Below, one piece after another: positions 44,486 to 53,627 of a stretch of DNA of 64,000 nucleotides (position 1 is the first letter of the stretch; every line of letters starts with the position of its first letter). The translations under genes were made by a program, and so were the position numbers. The stretch is from Oceaniferula marina (GTDB lineage: Bacteria > Verrucomicrobiota > Verrucomicrobiia > Verrucomicrobiales > Akkermansiaceae): assembly GCF_013391475.1 (NCBI RefSeq), contig NZ_JACBAZ010000004.1, forward strand, positions 124,001 through 188,000, given 5' to 3'. The notes beneath the pieces are model-generated. The model saw only the letters and a list, made by a program, of their open reading frames with translations. It ran no database searches and was not told where the DNA came from.

Positions 44486-45469
44486 ATGATCCGCCATCCG
44501 CACAACCCCATCCTCAGCCGTGCGGACATCCAGTCTGAGCATCCCTTATTGCGCGACCCAAGCTCCGTATTCAACCCGGGGGCTGTCTTTTTCAATGGGC
44601 GCTACCGCTTGATGCTGCGCACCCAAAGCCGCTCGCGGGAAACCTTCTTTGTCCCTGCGACCAGCAGTGACGGGATTCGCTTTGATGTCCAAACAGAGCC
44701 CCTTCAAATCGGAAACCTTCCTGCCATCCCCAAGGTTCATCATGCCTACGATGCGCGACTAAGCGTCATCGACGGACGCTGCTACATGATGTATGCCGTG
44801 GATCTCGACGATCGTTGCACCCTGGCACTGGCCGTCAGCGACGACTTCCAAACCTTCGAATTTCTTGGCTACACATCCGGCACCTATGCCGATACGCGTA
44901 ACGGCGTGATTTTCCCTGAAAAAATCAACGGCAAGTACCTCAGACTCGAACGCCCCAACCTCCCGCAGGAACCAGGCAACCCAACATCCGGCGATATGAT
45001 CACCATTTCGGAGTCGGACAACCTCCTGCGTTGGAACCACCGGGGTGATGTTATGGCCGGACGCTGGAGGTTCTGGGACGAACGCATTGGAGCTGGCCCG
45101 CCTCCCCTGAAAACCAAACACGGCTGGTTGCTCATCTACCACGGAGTTGCCACCCATTTTGCATCGAGCCAAATCTATCAGGCCGGAGCCGCCCTCCTCG
45201 ACCTCCACGACCCCAAACATGTTCTGGCACGCACACGCCTGAATATCTTGGAGCCACGGGAAAACTACGAACTTACGGGGCAGGTCCCCAACGTCGTCTT
45301 CCCATCCGGCTGCATCCCCGAGTCCACCGAGCCCGATGGCAGTATCGCCGACGACACCCAGCTTAACATCTACTACGGAGCTGCGGACACCAGCATCGGA
45401 CTTGCCACCACAACCGTGCAAGAGCTCATCCATGCCTGCTATTTCCCCGATGGCGAGCCTGGGGCATAA
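44486..45469 (+). CDS. Glycoside hydrolase family 130 (mannoside phosphorylase-like)
   Basis: 327 residues, typical of GH130, a five-bladed beta-propeller family that phosphorolyses or hydrolyses beta-mannosides. It starts MIRHPHNPILSRADIQ; HPxNPIL is common to the family. DPSSVFNPGAVFFNGRYRLMLR, AYDARLSVIDGRCYMMYAV (Asp in the catalytic region) and the basic segment WWFGTGP-like area (here RWRFWDERIGAGPPPLKT) follow, then GWLLIYHGV. The absence of a signal peptide suggests a cytoplasmic enzyme. Substrate is unknown; with manA elsewhere in the window it fits mannan use. Confidence 0.92.
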   Translation: MIRHPHNPILSRADIQSEHPLLRDPSSVFNPGAVFFNGRYRLMLRTQSRSRETFFVPATSSDGIRFDVQTEPLQIGNLPAIPKVHHAYDARLSVIDGRCYMMYAVDLDDRCTLALAVSDDFQTFEFLGYTSGTYADTRNGVIFPEKINGKYLRLERPNLPQEPGNPTSGDMITISESDNLLRWNHRGDVMAGRWRFWDERIGAGPPPLKTKHGWLLIYHGVATHFASSQIYQAGAALLDLHDPKHVLARTRLNILEPRENYELTGQVPNVVFPSGCIPESTEPDGSIADDTQLNIYYGAADTSIGLATTTVQELIHACYFPDGEPGA

Positions 45470-45472
45470 AGC

Positions 45473-46390
45473 TTAGCTTGTTCCCCCAGCCTTTAACCGC
45501 AACTGCGGCCCGGACAGTCTCCTCACTGAGACACGGAATAATCCGGGAGCCCCGTCCTGCTGGGAGCTTCGAGCCCGATCATAAAGGATCAGGACCGTCA
45601 ACCGGTCCCGATGCGGGCGTAAAACCGAGCGAACGTAAACCTTGTCGGAAACTGCGTCAGCGAAAACAAACGGGTGGTAGGCATCGAAATCAAACATTTC
45701 AAAACTCCTCCTCGACCCAGCCTTGAGTATTTCGGATTCCGCGTCACCCAGTCGATAAGCAATTGGGCGACTGGCAAAATTACGAATAAGCAGAGATTTT
45801 ATCATCATCCTTGGGTGATTCAATTTTTGCATCCTCAGCTGAGGCGTCCGTAGCCATGAGCCCCCCTCTTTTTCACGTATCTGAGGATCACAGAGAAGAA
45901 AACACAAATACTGGCAGCCGGGGTCGAGCCGCGGCAGCTGGAGGTAAGCACGCTTTGTTGATATTTGCTCGGGAACGTTTCGCCAAAGAGGGATCGTCAC
46001 CTGTGAAGGAACAGCCATGGGGGCGGCAGCCACTCCAAGTCCGACAGGCAAGCGCCGCCAGCCAAAATCACCAGATTGGTCTTCGACACCCTGCGGAGAA
46101 CGGAAATACAAATGAGAGGGCGGAAGTGAACCCTGATCAGGAGCCACAGGCAATGGAAGCCCCGCCATGTCCGCATGCTTGCTTTCCGATTTGTCCATCC
46201 TCCGATTCTCCCTGATCATCTTAAACTTTTGCTGGGGACGATCCCCCACCGCAATCACCGTCACCCACGCAGGGGCTGGTTCCATGGACGGTTCTGCATC
46301 CAGGGACACCCACAAAAGCATCCATAGGAAACCTAAGCCAGCTCCCGGCACCCTCCGCTTTCCCTTGTTCAGTACAGCCGCCATCATCAT
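45473..46390 (-). CDS. Secreted protein coupled to the pseudopilin-like gene, function unknown
   Basis: 305 residues with a hydrophobic N-terminus (GLGFLWMLLWVSLDAEP) that looks like a signal peptide. Two further ATGs sit in frame at 46387 and 46384. Its ATG overlaps the TGA of the upstream 1318-residue gene (ATGA at 46387-46390), so the two are translationally coupled and probably act together. The mature part contains SHLYFRSPQGVEDQ and many short strands. The C-terminus carries repeated SVRRLSGP/RSVLRP basic turns. No family recognised. Confidence 0.75.
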   Translation of the reverse strand: MMMAAVLNKGKRRVPGAGLGFLWMLLWVSLDAEPSMEPAPAWVTVIAVGDRPQQKFKMIRENRRMDKSESKHADMAGLPLPVAPDQGSLPPSHLYFRSPQGVEDQSGDFGWRRLPVGLGVAAAPMAVPSQVTIPLWRNVPEQISTKRAYLQLPRLDPGCQYLCFLLCDPQIREKEGGSWLRTPQLRMQKLNHPRMMIKSLLIRNFASRPIAYRLGDAESEILKAGSRRSFEMFDFDAYHPFVFADAVSDKVYVRSVLRPHRDRLTVLILYDRARSSQQDGAPGLFRVSVRRLSGPQLRLKAGGTS

Positions 46391-49300
46391 ATCTCACAAT
46401 CAGAGAGCCAGCGCATCGATGTGACCTCAAACCTTCGTCCAAATTTTCGGTTCACCTCATGCAGGCCGCCATCAACCAATGCCGCCGTCACCCGGTTCTG
46501 TTTCAATGCGCCACGAATCGCAGGATCCCCCCTACCAGATGAGGGATCGAGTATTGGGTCGGGCATTAGATAATCAGGCCCTCTCACAACTTCTGCCTGC
46601 AAACAGGCCCTTGCCATAACCTTGCCATCACGATCATGAGACTCACCGTAACAACGTACGGTAAAACAATCACCGCGCACTGTCATCACCGGAGCCAAGG
46701 ACGCAAAAAAGTCCCCCTGAGTTAAATATGCCGGGATCCCCCAGGCTTTGGATTGGACTTGTTTTTGCAGACTCGGTTTCCACGAGGGATGATTGTTATC
46801 ATAGGCCGCCATGAACGAGGTTTGATAGACCGATTCATGAAAGGCCTGATTAATGCCAGACCGCATGATCGCCTCGTCAAGCACACCACATTGGCTCGAT
46901 GGGTCAGCAGCCCCGGCCAAACGCCGATTAACAAAATCAGCCATCGATAGAAAGGGGCCTCGTTGTTTCACTAGCTCAACCAGGCACTTCGCCAATGTCT
47001 CAATTTCATCGTGACTCAGGCTTCTGGAGCCTCCCCAACACTCAGGCTGCTCGACTCCCTCTGGCTGACCATCAACCCGTGTCATGGGGCGAGCCACTCG
47101 AGAAAACTCTCTACCGGTCCCATCCTCCATCTTACTCAAAGCTCCAGACAACACACTCATCCAAGCATCCACTGAAGTGGAATTCACATTAAAGGCTCCG
47201 GCACATTTGATCCCGTAAGCATTGTTCCAGAACGCAAAGTCAAATCCTTCGGGGCCGGCAAGGCGTCTCGACCAGGCCTCCGACGCAGACTCGCCCCCCC
47301 GTCCTTTTCGGTAACGGGCATGATGAGAAAACGTTTCAGCCTCCTCCCTTGTTTCAGCCCCATCCCCTAACAACCATCGGGAACCATCTTCACTCATCGG
47401 CATACCGGAAATAAAATAGGCATCCCAAAGATTCTGATTCACTTCAAAGGCAATATCATAGGCTAAACATTCATCACGTGACGTTACTTTTTCTCCACCC
47501 AATCGTTTTTCAACCGCATGCTTACCCAACTGCAAGAGCCCCGATGAGTTCGCCAATCGAGGGTCACTCGCATAAGAAAGCCTCGGACCAAATTTATCTT
47601 CTCCATATGGCATGATGTATCCAGCAATCGCCGCATCCCAAGTAGAACATGCATCGCCACTCTTCAACATCGGATCCGCGACATGTGCACTCCTATCAGA
47701 GGGAGCATGGAGGTCGGCTCTCGAATGCCCGACAATATAACTAGGGTGCCAAGAATACGGGCTCAGACAAGCATGACGTAAATCCCCCAGGGACGGCATA
47801 CCGGAATCCGCAAGGGGCAAGGAAAAGAGCACAGTGCTTGTTTCGGGCATCCTCCCGGGAGGTAACAATGCAGGCTGGGTAAACTGCCCATCCCGGTTCG
47901 GTAGTGGAGCGTGCGCAACATCTCCGAGGGAAAAGGGGTGAACTTGCAGCATCCACGCTCCCGAGCTCTGATGCCCCCAAGACGCGGTACAGGGGGAAGC
48001 TGGAGAACGCGTTACCAAGCCAGGGCGCACATTCCAGTGCGCGATGGGTGCCTGATGATAGGCCCAGTGCCGCGAGTCCCACAAGCCACTGCGAATCGGA
48101 ACCAAGCCGCCTTCGTTCGAAGACTCATCCAAGGTCAACAACTTTGCCCCCCACTGGTGCACCCGAGAACCTTGACGGTGCGGGAACTCTTCATACCGGC
48201 TGAGATAACGACCAAAGGGAGATGCAAACGACTGGCTGTCACCAAAAAATTGCGACCAATAGTCATACGTCCACACACCTCCATTTCCATGGTTCATCAA
48301 CTGCAGGGTGGGAAACGATTGGCATGTCTTGGCAGCGACATCCTCGACCGAGCACTGCCCCCCTCGATCAACGGCCTTAAGAATAAAAGGAAAATTATCT
48401 CTAACCACAGCCCATGGTTGATAGGAAACAATACGGGAAAGATCGAGGGCATCGAAAAATTCATCATGAGGCATCCGCCAGAATCGCATCACCCTCTCCG
48501 AGCCAGAGTCACGTTTACCCGTCCGCAATCGCACCCCACCATGGTAATCGATGAAATAATGATCCATGCCTTCAGCAGCCCGCGCACTCAATCGCTGGTC
48601 AGCGATGCAATCAGGATTGTATTTTTTCAAGCTCACCCCTCCCGCTGAAAAATCGGCTTGAGAAACCAAAGGCGAAAACACCAGACACTGACCAGGGGGA
48701 AAATGAGTTGGCTCCAAGATAAAACCAAGATAGCGCTGACGAGGAAAGACCCCGGGTCCATCAGGAGCAATCACCGCACTTGATTCGGGAGCCGGCCATT
48801 GTTCATCCAGGTATCCCGGCAGCAATCCTTTCTCGAAAAAGTAGGTATTGAGTCGCTCAGACTCTTCAGCATCCACGGCAAAATGAAAGGCAGACTCATC
48901 ACGGAAGGGATTCGGCATCAGCACCATTAACTCCCCAGTCTGCATACCCACATCGTAGGGATTCCATAAGCAAACTCTGGGCTGAATGTGCGTTCGCAAT
49001 GAGTTCAGCGAACCTTCCGTGTGACTGAAATAATAATGCCATCGGACATCTGTCATCACAGGGTGAATCTTCGGCGCACGGGATGCCCAGTGAGCCCCAT
49101 CCCATGTCAAACCATCGGCTATTCCTCCCGGCCAATCTTCAACCGGACGCGTGCGGGTTGATTCCGATGTCCGATGCTCAACCTGAGCTTGTATCTCGCC
49201 ACGGTGCAAGCCTTCAAGATATTTCAACCGCCCCCATGACCGTAACGCGCCAAAACCAGGTCCTAACACTGCATGATTCCTCCCTGGAATAATCGGAGAG

Positions 49301-50343
49301 TCACTGGAAAAACTCTCACGCTCTGACAATGAAAAAACCATGACCTCCTTATCAGGATGGGCAAACAACAAAGGCGTAAGATCCTTTTTCAAACCACCCA
49401 GAACCACATCCGTCATCAACCCATCCGCCCTCGGTGTCAGGTCATGAAAATGATAACCAAGAGCTTCGGCCAAGGCGCTCCTTTTTTGTAAATCATCTTC
49501 CACCAAACAAACACTCGACCGGGTGATCAATTTACCACCGTGCCTCTTCAGGATCTTGTCCCAATCCCGATACACCAAGGTCCCTTTTGCATCCCTCACC
49601 TGACTGGGGTCGTCACCAGAGGCATCTTCAACAAGCGATAGTGACGCCTTCTGGCTATTGTCTGATACATACCAGGCATAAGCCCCCCCTCCCAAGGCAT
49701 CGGAAATACTTACTTTTTCAACCAGCACTCTCTTTTTCAGGTAATCGGATTGTGAGCACGCCGCTCCAATCGTTCCCCGGCCTACCATCTCAACCCAATC
49801 CCTCGATCCTTCCCGATAAGCATTTTCAATCTCACTCCTATCCCCGGATCCGCTCACCAACCACCCGCAAAACAAGCGCTCCTTCCATCTCCCCCCTTTC
49901 AAAGACTGCTCATTTTCCCTGAGATCCGTGTATACTCCAGAATAGGGGTAAGGGCTAGCGCTTCCATCCTCCCCGCCTTTTCCAATCACTGGCCACTCCC
50001 CCCGAGGGTCATCCCAATAAGTCTGCCACACTCCATGCCAATTACGGTGAGACAATGGCTGACTCCCCTCCCCGGAACCAAGCACCTCAGCCCGTGCCGT
50101 CACCCGCCGGTCACCCCCTGCCATTTTTTGCAATTGCCCCACAGCTTGCATCAGCGCCAAGCGAGCATTCTCCCTGGCTACCCTCTGATGCCGCTGACTC
50201 CCATCCGACCTGACCACTTGTGAACTTAAGCTCAATAACGACAGGCTAAACAATGACAGCAAAACAAGAAACATCACCACGGAAACCACGGCAAAACCGC
50301 CGTGATCCTTACCCACCCAGAAACCACCCCTTACGCACTGCAT
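46387..50343 (-). CDS. Giant pseudopilin-like protein, Verru_Chthon cassette A type
   Basis: 1318 residues. The short basic N-terminus is followed by a pilin-like hydrophobic helix (GGFAVVSVVMFLVLLSLFSLSLLSLSS, about 15-42) and ARENARLALMQAVGQLQKMAGGDRRVTA. That last stretch is the pattern I associate with cassette protein A of the Verru_Chthon group, in which large proteins with type II/IV-like prepilin ends occur in sets. The rest is a long exported region with many Trp, His and Pro residues. Unlike true prepilins there is no Glu at +5. Only the A-type protein and a coupled partner are seen; B, C and D types are absent here. Surface or fibre assembly is an inference. Confidence 0.82.
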   Translation of the reverse strand: MQCVRGGFWVGKDHGGFAVVSVVMFLVLLSLFSLSLLSLSSQVVRSDGSQRHQRVARENARLALMQAVGQLQKMAGGDRRVTARAEVLGSGEGSQPLSHRNWHGVWQTYWDDPRGEWPVIGKGGEDGSASPYPYSGVYTDLRENEQSLKGGRWKERLFCGWLVSGSGDRSEIENAYREGSRDWVEMVGRGTIGAACSQSDYLKKRVLVEKVSISDALGGGAYAWYVSDNSQKASLSLVEDASGDDPSQVRDAKGTLVYRDWDKILKRHGGKLITRSSVCLVEDDLQKRSALAEALGYHFHDLTPRADGLMTDVVLGGLKKDLTPLLFAHPDKEVMVFSLSERESFSSDSPIIPGRNHAVLGPGFGALRSWGRLKYLEGLHRGEIQAQVEHRTSESTRTRPVEDWPGGIADGLTWDGAHWASRAPKIHPVMTDVRWHYYFSHTEGSLNSLRTHIQPRVCLWNPYDVGMQTGELMVLMPNPFRDESAFHFAVDAEESERLNTYFFEKGLLPGYLDEQWPAPESSAVIAPDGPGVFPRQRYLGFILEPTHFPPGQCLVFSPLVSQADFSAGGVSLKKYNPDCIADQRLSARAAEGMDHYFIDYHGGVRLRTGKRDSGSERVMRFWRMPHDEFFDALDLSRIVSYQPWAVVRDNFPFILKAVDRGGQCSVEDVAAKTCQSFPTLQLMNHGNGGVWTYDYWSQFFGDSQSFASPFGRYLSRYEEFPHRQGSRVHQWGAKLLTLDESSNEGGLVPIRSGLWDSRHWAYHQAPIAHWNVRPGLVTRSPASPCTASWGHQSSGAWMLQVHPFSLGDVAHAPLPNRDGQFTQPALLPPGRMPETSTVLFSLPLADSGMPSLGDLRHACLSPYSWHPSYIVGHSRADLHAPSDRSAHVADPMLKSGDACSTWDAAIAGYIMPYGEDKFGPRLSYASDPRLANSSGLLQLGKHAVEKRLGGEKVTSRDECLAYDIAFEVNQNLWDAYFISGMPMSEDGSRWLLGDGAETREEAETFSHHARYRKGRGGESASEAWSRRLAGPEGFDFAFWNNAYGIKCAGAFNVNSTSVDAWMSVLSGALSKMEDGTGREFSRVARPMTRVDGQPEGVEQPECWGGSRSLSHDEIETLAKCLVELVKQRGPFLSMADFVNRRLAGAADPSSQCGVLDEAIMRSGINQAFHESVYQTSFMAAYDNNHPSWKPSLQKQVQSKAWGIPAYLTQGDFFASLAPVMTVRGDCFTVRCYGESHDRDGKVMARACLQAEVVRGPDYLMPDPILDPSSGRGDPAIRGALKQNRVTAALVDGGLHEVNRKFGRRFEVTSMRWLSDCEI

Positions 50344-50427
50344 TCAATCTAACCAATACTCAATTTAGTTAGATCTAGCAAATATATTTTTACAAGGGCC
50401 CAACAACCTATCAGACAGCACAAAACA

Positions 50428-50458
50428 AAGCGGCCGGAGGATTACCCTCCGACCGCTT
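50428..50458 (-). terminator. Terminator-like hairpin after the double DUF1080 gene
   Basis: AAGCGGCCGGAGG and CCTCCGACCGCTT pair with one G-U around a 5-base loop. On the minus strand the hairpin is followed by TTTGTTTTG, a broken U-tract, so it probably ends the double DUF1080 transcript. Confidence 0.65.
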
Positions 50459-50470
50459 ACACCACATGAA

Positions 50471-50498
50471 CCTGGAATCCGAAGATTCGGACTCCAGG
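50471..50498 (-). other. Second hairpin before the terminator of the double DUF1080 gene
   Basis: CCTGGA-A-TCCGAA and TTCGGA-C-TCCAGG form a 12-bp stem with one internal mismatch and a tiny GA loop, 13 bases before the terminator hairpin. Its place at the mRNA 3' end suggests a stability element. Confidence 0.55.
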
Positions 50499-50575
50499 GG
50501 TCTGAAATTATGAGTATTCAGAATGCATCGATTCCAACCTTTGCTGTTCGAGCAAAGGCCTACGACATGCGACCT

Positions 50576-52024
50576 TTACTTACCCTTCGGTACGGGAGGC
50601 ACATTGAGTTTCACATTTCTAAAATGCACGGTATTTCCATGATCCTGCAGCAGGATATGACCATCAGGCCATTCTCCGAAACCAGGAACCTTACGATACT
50701 TGCTCTTGGCGACAATCTCCTTGAACTCAGGGGTTCCGCGGTCATAGGACACCACTTTTTTCCCATTGAGCCAATGTTCAACATGTTTTCCGTCGGTCAC
50801 CACTCGCATCTGGTTCCACTCTCCGACAGGTTTCGGTTGTTTACCGGCATCCGCCGTGATCAGGTCATACAATGAAGACATTGTCCGGTTGCCGTCCCGT
50901 CCTTTTTTTGCATCAGGATGTTTGGCATCGTCAAGGATTTGACTTTCCAACCCGATGGCTGATCCCGTTTTTGCAACAGCGCCACCACCGGTGATCGGGT
51001 TCAGATTGGGCTGACAAAAGTACTTCACGCCACTATTGGCTCCAGGGGTGATTTTAAAATCAAGCGTAAGATCAAATCGGGCATAACGCTGCATCGTAAC
51101 GATATCGCCTCCCTTCGCAGATTCGGCACCTCCACTTTCCAAGACCGTCAGCACACCATCTTTGATCGTCCAGCCCGACTTGGGGAAGGTATCGAGCTTC
51201 GCTCCACGCCAGCCATCCGTGGACGTTCCATCCCAGAGCAATATCCAACCTTTTTGAATTTCATCCGCACTCAGGCTGTTGTCTCCGCTTCCGGGCTCCA
51301 ATTCCTTAATCCGGAGATTGCGCCACGCAACGGTCGTACCTTCGATGGCCTTATTATTACCAATGCCATGAACCTGGAGACCGATAAATCCTTTCGGAGT
51401 CAAATCATCCTGAATGGATGCGCGTGGGACACCGTTGAGCCAGGTTCGGATCGACGAACCAACCGCTTCAACACGGACCTTATTCCACGCTTCCGGCTTG
51501 AAACTCTCTGCTCCCTGCTTCGTGAACGCCTTGCCATCCCCTCCAAGTTTCCCTGGGCAAAGCCATCCCCGACGCGCCTCATCATAGATACCGGCACTCC
51601 AAAAACGCGCCCGTTTGGGATCGGGGTCGATTTCCACCTGATATCCGTGCACGCGGCCGGGAGGAACTTTGATATTCTTGCCCTGCCATGTATAGGTCTT
51701 CGTTTTCTCGTAACAATTACTACGAATTTGCACTCCTGAATTCAGGCGAGGATCCACCTTGAATTCATATTCCAGGATGAAGTTCCCGTAGAGCTTTTCC
51801 GTACACATAAATGTATTGGGAGTCTTGGTGACTGAATGCCCGACAATGGTTCCATTCTCCACGGTATAAGTTGCTTTGCCTCCTTTTTGGGTCCAGCCGG
51901 TGAAATCCTTACCATTGAAAAGATTGACCCAAGCTCCGTCAGCGGCCGACAATGCGGTAGCTCCAGCAAGGGACATAAGCGCAATGGCCATCGGTTTGAT
52001 TGATCGTGTGTGTTGTCTGCTCAT
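50576..52024 (-). CDS. Secreted protein with two DUF1080 domains
   Basis: 482 residues from the ATG giving MSRQHTRSIKPMAIALMSLAGATALSAAD, a signal peptide. Two concanavalin-like DUF1080 units are in tandem: about 30-240 (WVNLFNGKDFTGWTQKGG, SGVQIRSNCYE, GRVHGYQVEID, GFIGLQVHG) and about 255-480 (WILLWDGTSTDGWRGAK, GANSGVKYFC, GLESQILDDAKHPDAK, GHILLQDHGNTVHFRNVKL). Fused double domains suggest a duplicated sugar-binding or hydrolase module. It probably acts on polysaccharides in the periplasm. It lies 85 bases downstream of lnt on the same strand. Confidence 0.93.
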   Translation of the reverse strand: MSRQHTRSIKPMAIALMSLAGATALSAADGAWVNLFNGKDFTGWTQKGGKATYTVENGTIVGHSVTKTPNTFMCTEKLYGNFILEYEFKVDPRLNSGVQIRSNCYEKTKTYTWQGKNIKVPPGRVHGYQVEIDPDPKRARFWSAGIYDEARRGWLCPGKLGGDGKAFTKQGAESFKPEAWNKVRVEAVGSSIRTWLNGVPRASIQDDLTPKGFIGLQVHGIGNNKAIEGTTVAWRNLRIKELEPGSGDNSLSADEIQKGWILLWDGTSTDGWRGAKLDTFPKSGWTIKDGVLTVLESGGAESAKGGDIVTMQRYARFDLTLDFKITPGANSGVKYFCQPNLNPITGGGAVAKTGSAIGLESQILDDAKHPDAKKGRDGNRTMSSLYDLITADAGKQPKPVGEWNQMRVVTDGKHVEHWLNGKKVVSYDRGTPEFKEIVAKSKYRKVPGFGEWPDGHILLQDHGNTVHFRNVKLNVPPVPKGK

Positions 52025-52109
52025 AAGATGTAAAAACTTACGAACAGCACTACCATCACCTTGCGCATGGATACACGCCAATTTTTAAACCTGTCCAAAT
52101 GCGAACAAA

Positions 52110-53498
52110 TTAATTTCTATTCATCCGGGCGCTCTTTCTTGCCTCGAGCAGAACCCGAACAAAAAGAGCCACCACCCAAATAGAGCCGGTGCCCATGAGA
52201 AACCAAGGAAACACCCAACCAAAACGAGTATAAAAAGTTCTTTCGTTCCGGCGTCCGATCTCGCCATATAATATGCCATCTTTCATCAAGGGAATGTCCA
52301 CCACACGGTTTCCATAGGGGTCGAGAATCTGGGTTGTTCCGGATGTCGCACAGACCACCATCCAACGTGCATTTTCCGCGGCCCGATGGCGGAACAACTC
52401 GGCATGTTGGTGATGCTCGCGGGCTGTCCAATGCTCGGCATCCATGCTGGGGATTGCCAGAAATTCGGCCCCGTCCGCCACCATTCTTCTCACCACGTCC
52501 TCATAGTCGCAATCAAAGCAAATAGGGGTCCCAACCTTACCCAAGGGTGTGTTAATGGCTTTGGCTTCCGTCCCTGCCGTCCCGTCATCGAAAAAATGCA
52601 CCGTGTGGTTTTTGTAATGATCCCCTAACTCGCCGTCAGCGTCCAAGGTAAGCGCAGTGTTGAACCAACCGTCGGCAACCACAGTCTCCGTGCCAACCAC
52701 CATCACGGCCTCCTTTTCTTTTGCCAATAAGATCAAATCCAACCATTGTTTCTGATTTTTTCGGATATCCGTAGGGATCCCGTATTCCGGCCAAACAATC
52801 AAATCCACATTCTGCTCAGCCCGCTGGGTCATTTCAACATACTGGTATCCATCCGTGAGTTCGCTCTGAACCGCCATCACCTTGATCGGATCATCGATCG
52901 CAGGTGTTTTTTTGGGGAAAAGAGCCGAAAGCAACATCACGCCCAGCACCACCGCCCCCACAAGGCGCGGGCTCCGGCCACGACAACACACCAAGGCCGA
53001 GCCAAGAATCAACACAAAGCCAATTCCATACACTCCCAACCACGGCGACAGCCACATCGGCCTCAAGCCCACGCCCGGAGACATCCAGGGAAATTTCAAC
53101 ACGAAGATCTCACAACGAAAGAACTCCACCGCGCCCCACCACACAGCGGCAAAAAAGGCCACCACCCACTCCGATTTTCCGCCACCATAGTGCGCATGAG
53201 CCAAAGCATACCCCCTCGCAAAAAATCCAGTGAACAGAGCCAGGATCAAAACCAAGGGAACCACAAAATAGGGCATCTCCTTGAAGATGTTTACCAACCA
53301 AGACAAGGTCACTCCATAAAACAAGGCACCATGAAGCAGCCCTAGGTAAAAGCCATGGGAGGTCTTCACCCCCTGCAGAGCCAGAATCAAAGGGACCCAG
53401 GCAACGACCGCCAATCCGAACCAGCCGACCGAAGGAAAAACCACAATCCCCAAACCTGCACTCAGTAACACCAACAACACACGAAGGAACATCCCCAT
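52110..53498 (-). CDS. lnt: Apolipoprotein N-acyltransferase
   Basis: 462 residues. Lnt adds the third acyl chain to lipoproteins in the inner membrane. Six transmembrane helices (first 190 residues) precede a nitrilase domain. The catalytic triad is visible: Glu238 (VWPEYGIP), Lys296 (GDHYKNHTVHF) and Cys327 (GTPICFDCDYED). A last transmembrane helix (about 430-455) ends the protein. The usual Cys context ICYE is ICFD here. It fits the presence of lipoproteins in the genome, such as the 745-residue one in this window. Its start lies 130 bases from that of the divergent propeller/cytochrome gene. Confidence 0.9.
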   Translation of the reverse strand: MGMFLRVLLVLLSAGLGIVVFPSVGWFGLAVVAWVPLILALQGVKTSHGFYLGLLHGALFYGVTLSWLVNIFKEMPYFVVPLVLILALFTGFFARGYALAHAHYGGGKSEWVVAFFAAVWWGAVEFFRCEIFVLKFPWMSPGVGLRPMWLSPWLGVYGIGFVLILGSALVCCRGRSPRLVGAVVLGVMLLSALFPKKTPAIDDPIKVMAVQSELTDGYQYVEMTQRAEQNVDLIVWPEYGIPTDIRKNQKQWLDLILLAKEKEAVMVVGTETVVADGWFNTALTLDADGELGDHYKNHTVHFFDDGTAGTEAKAINTPLGKVGTPICFDCDYEDVVRRMVADGAEFLAIPSMDAEHWTAREHHQHAELFRHRAAENARWMVVCATSGTTQILDPYGNRVVDIPLMKDGILYGEIGRRNERTFYTRFGWVFPWFLMGTGSIWVVALFVRVLLEARKSARMNRN

Positions 53499-53627
53499 GC
53501 CACGACGCTAACACGCAGCAAGATCGATCGACAAGAGCCGAATGCCAAACGGCATCACCAAAAAGACCAAGTATCCGGCACATGAAGGTGATAAAAACCG
53601 GGGTCTCCTTATCGTATAGAATGGTTT

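Noticed and set aside
44759-45433. 224-residue open frame antisense to the GH130 gene
   Set aside because: The GH130 protein is complete with family motifs; the antisense frame has none.
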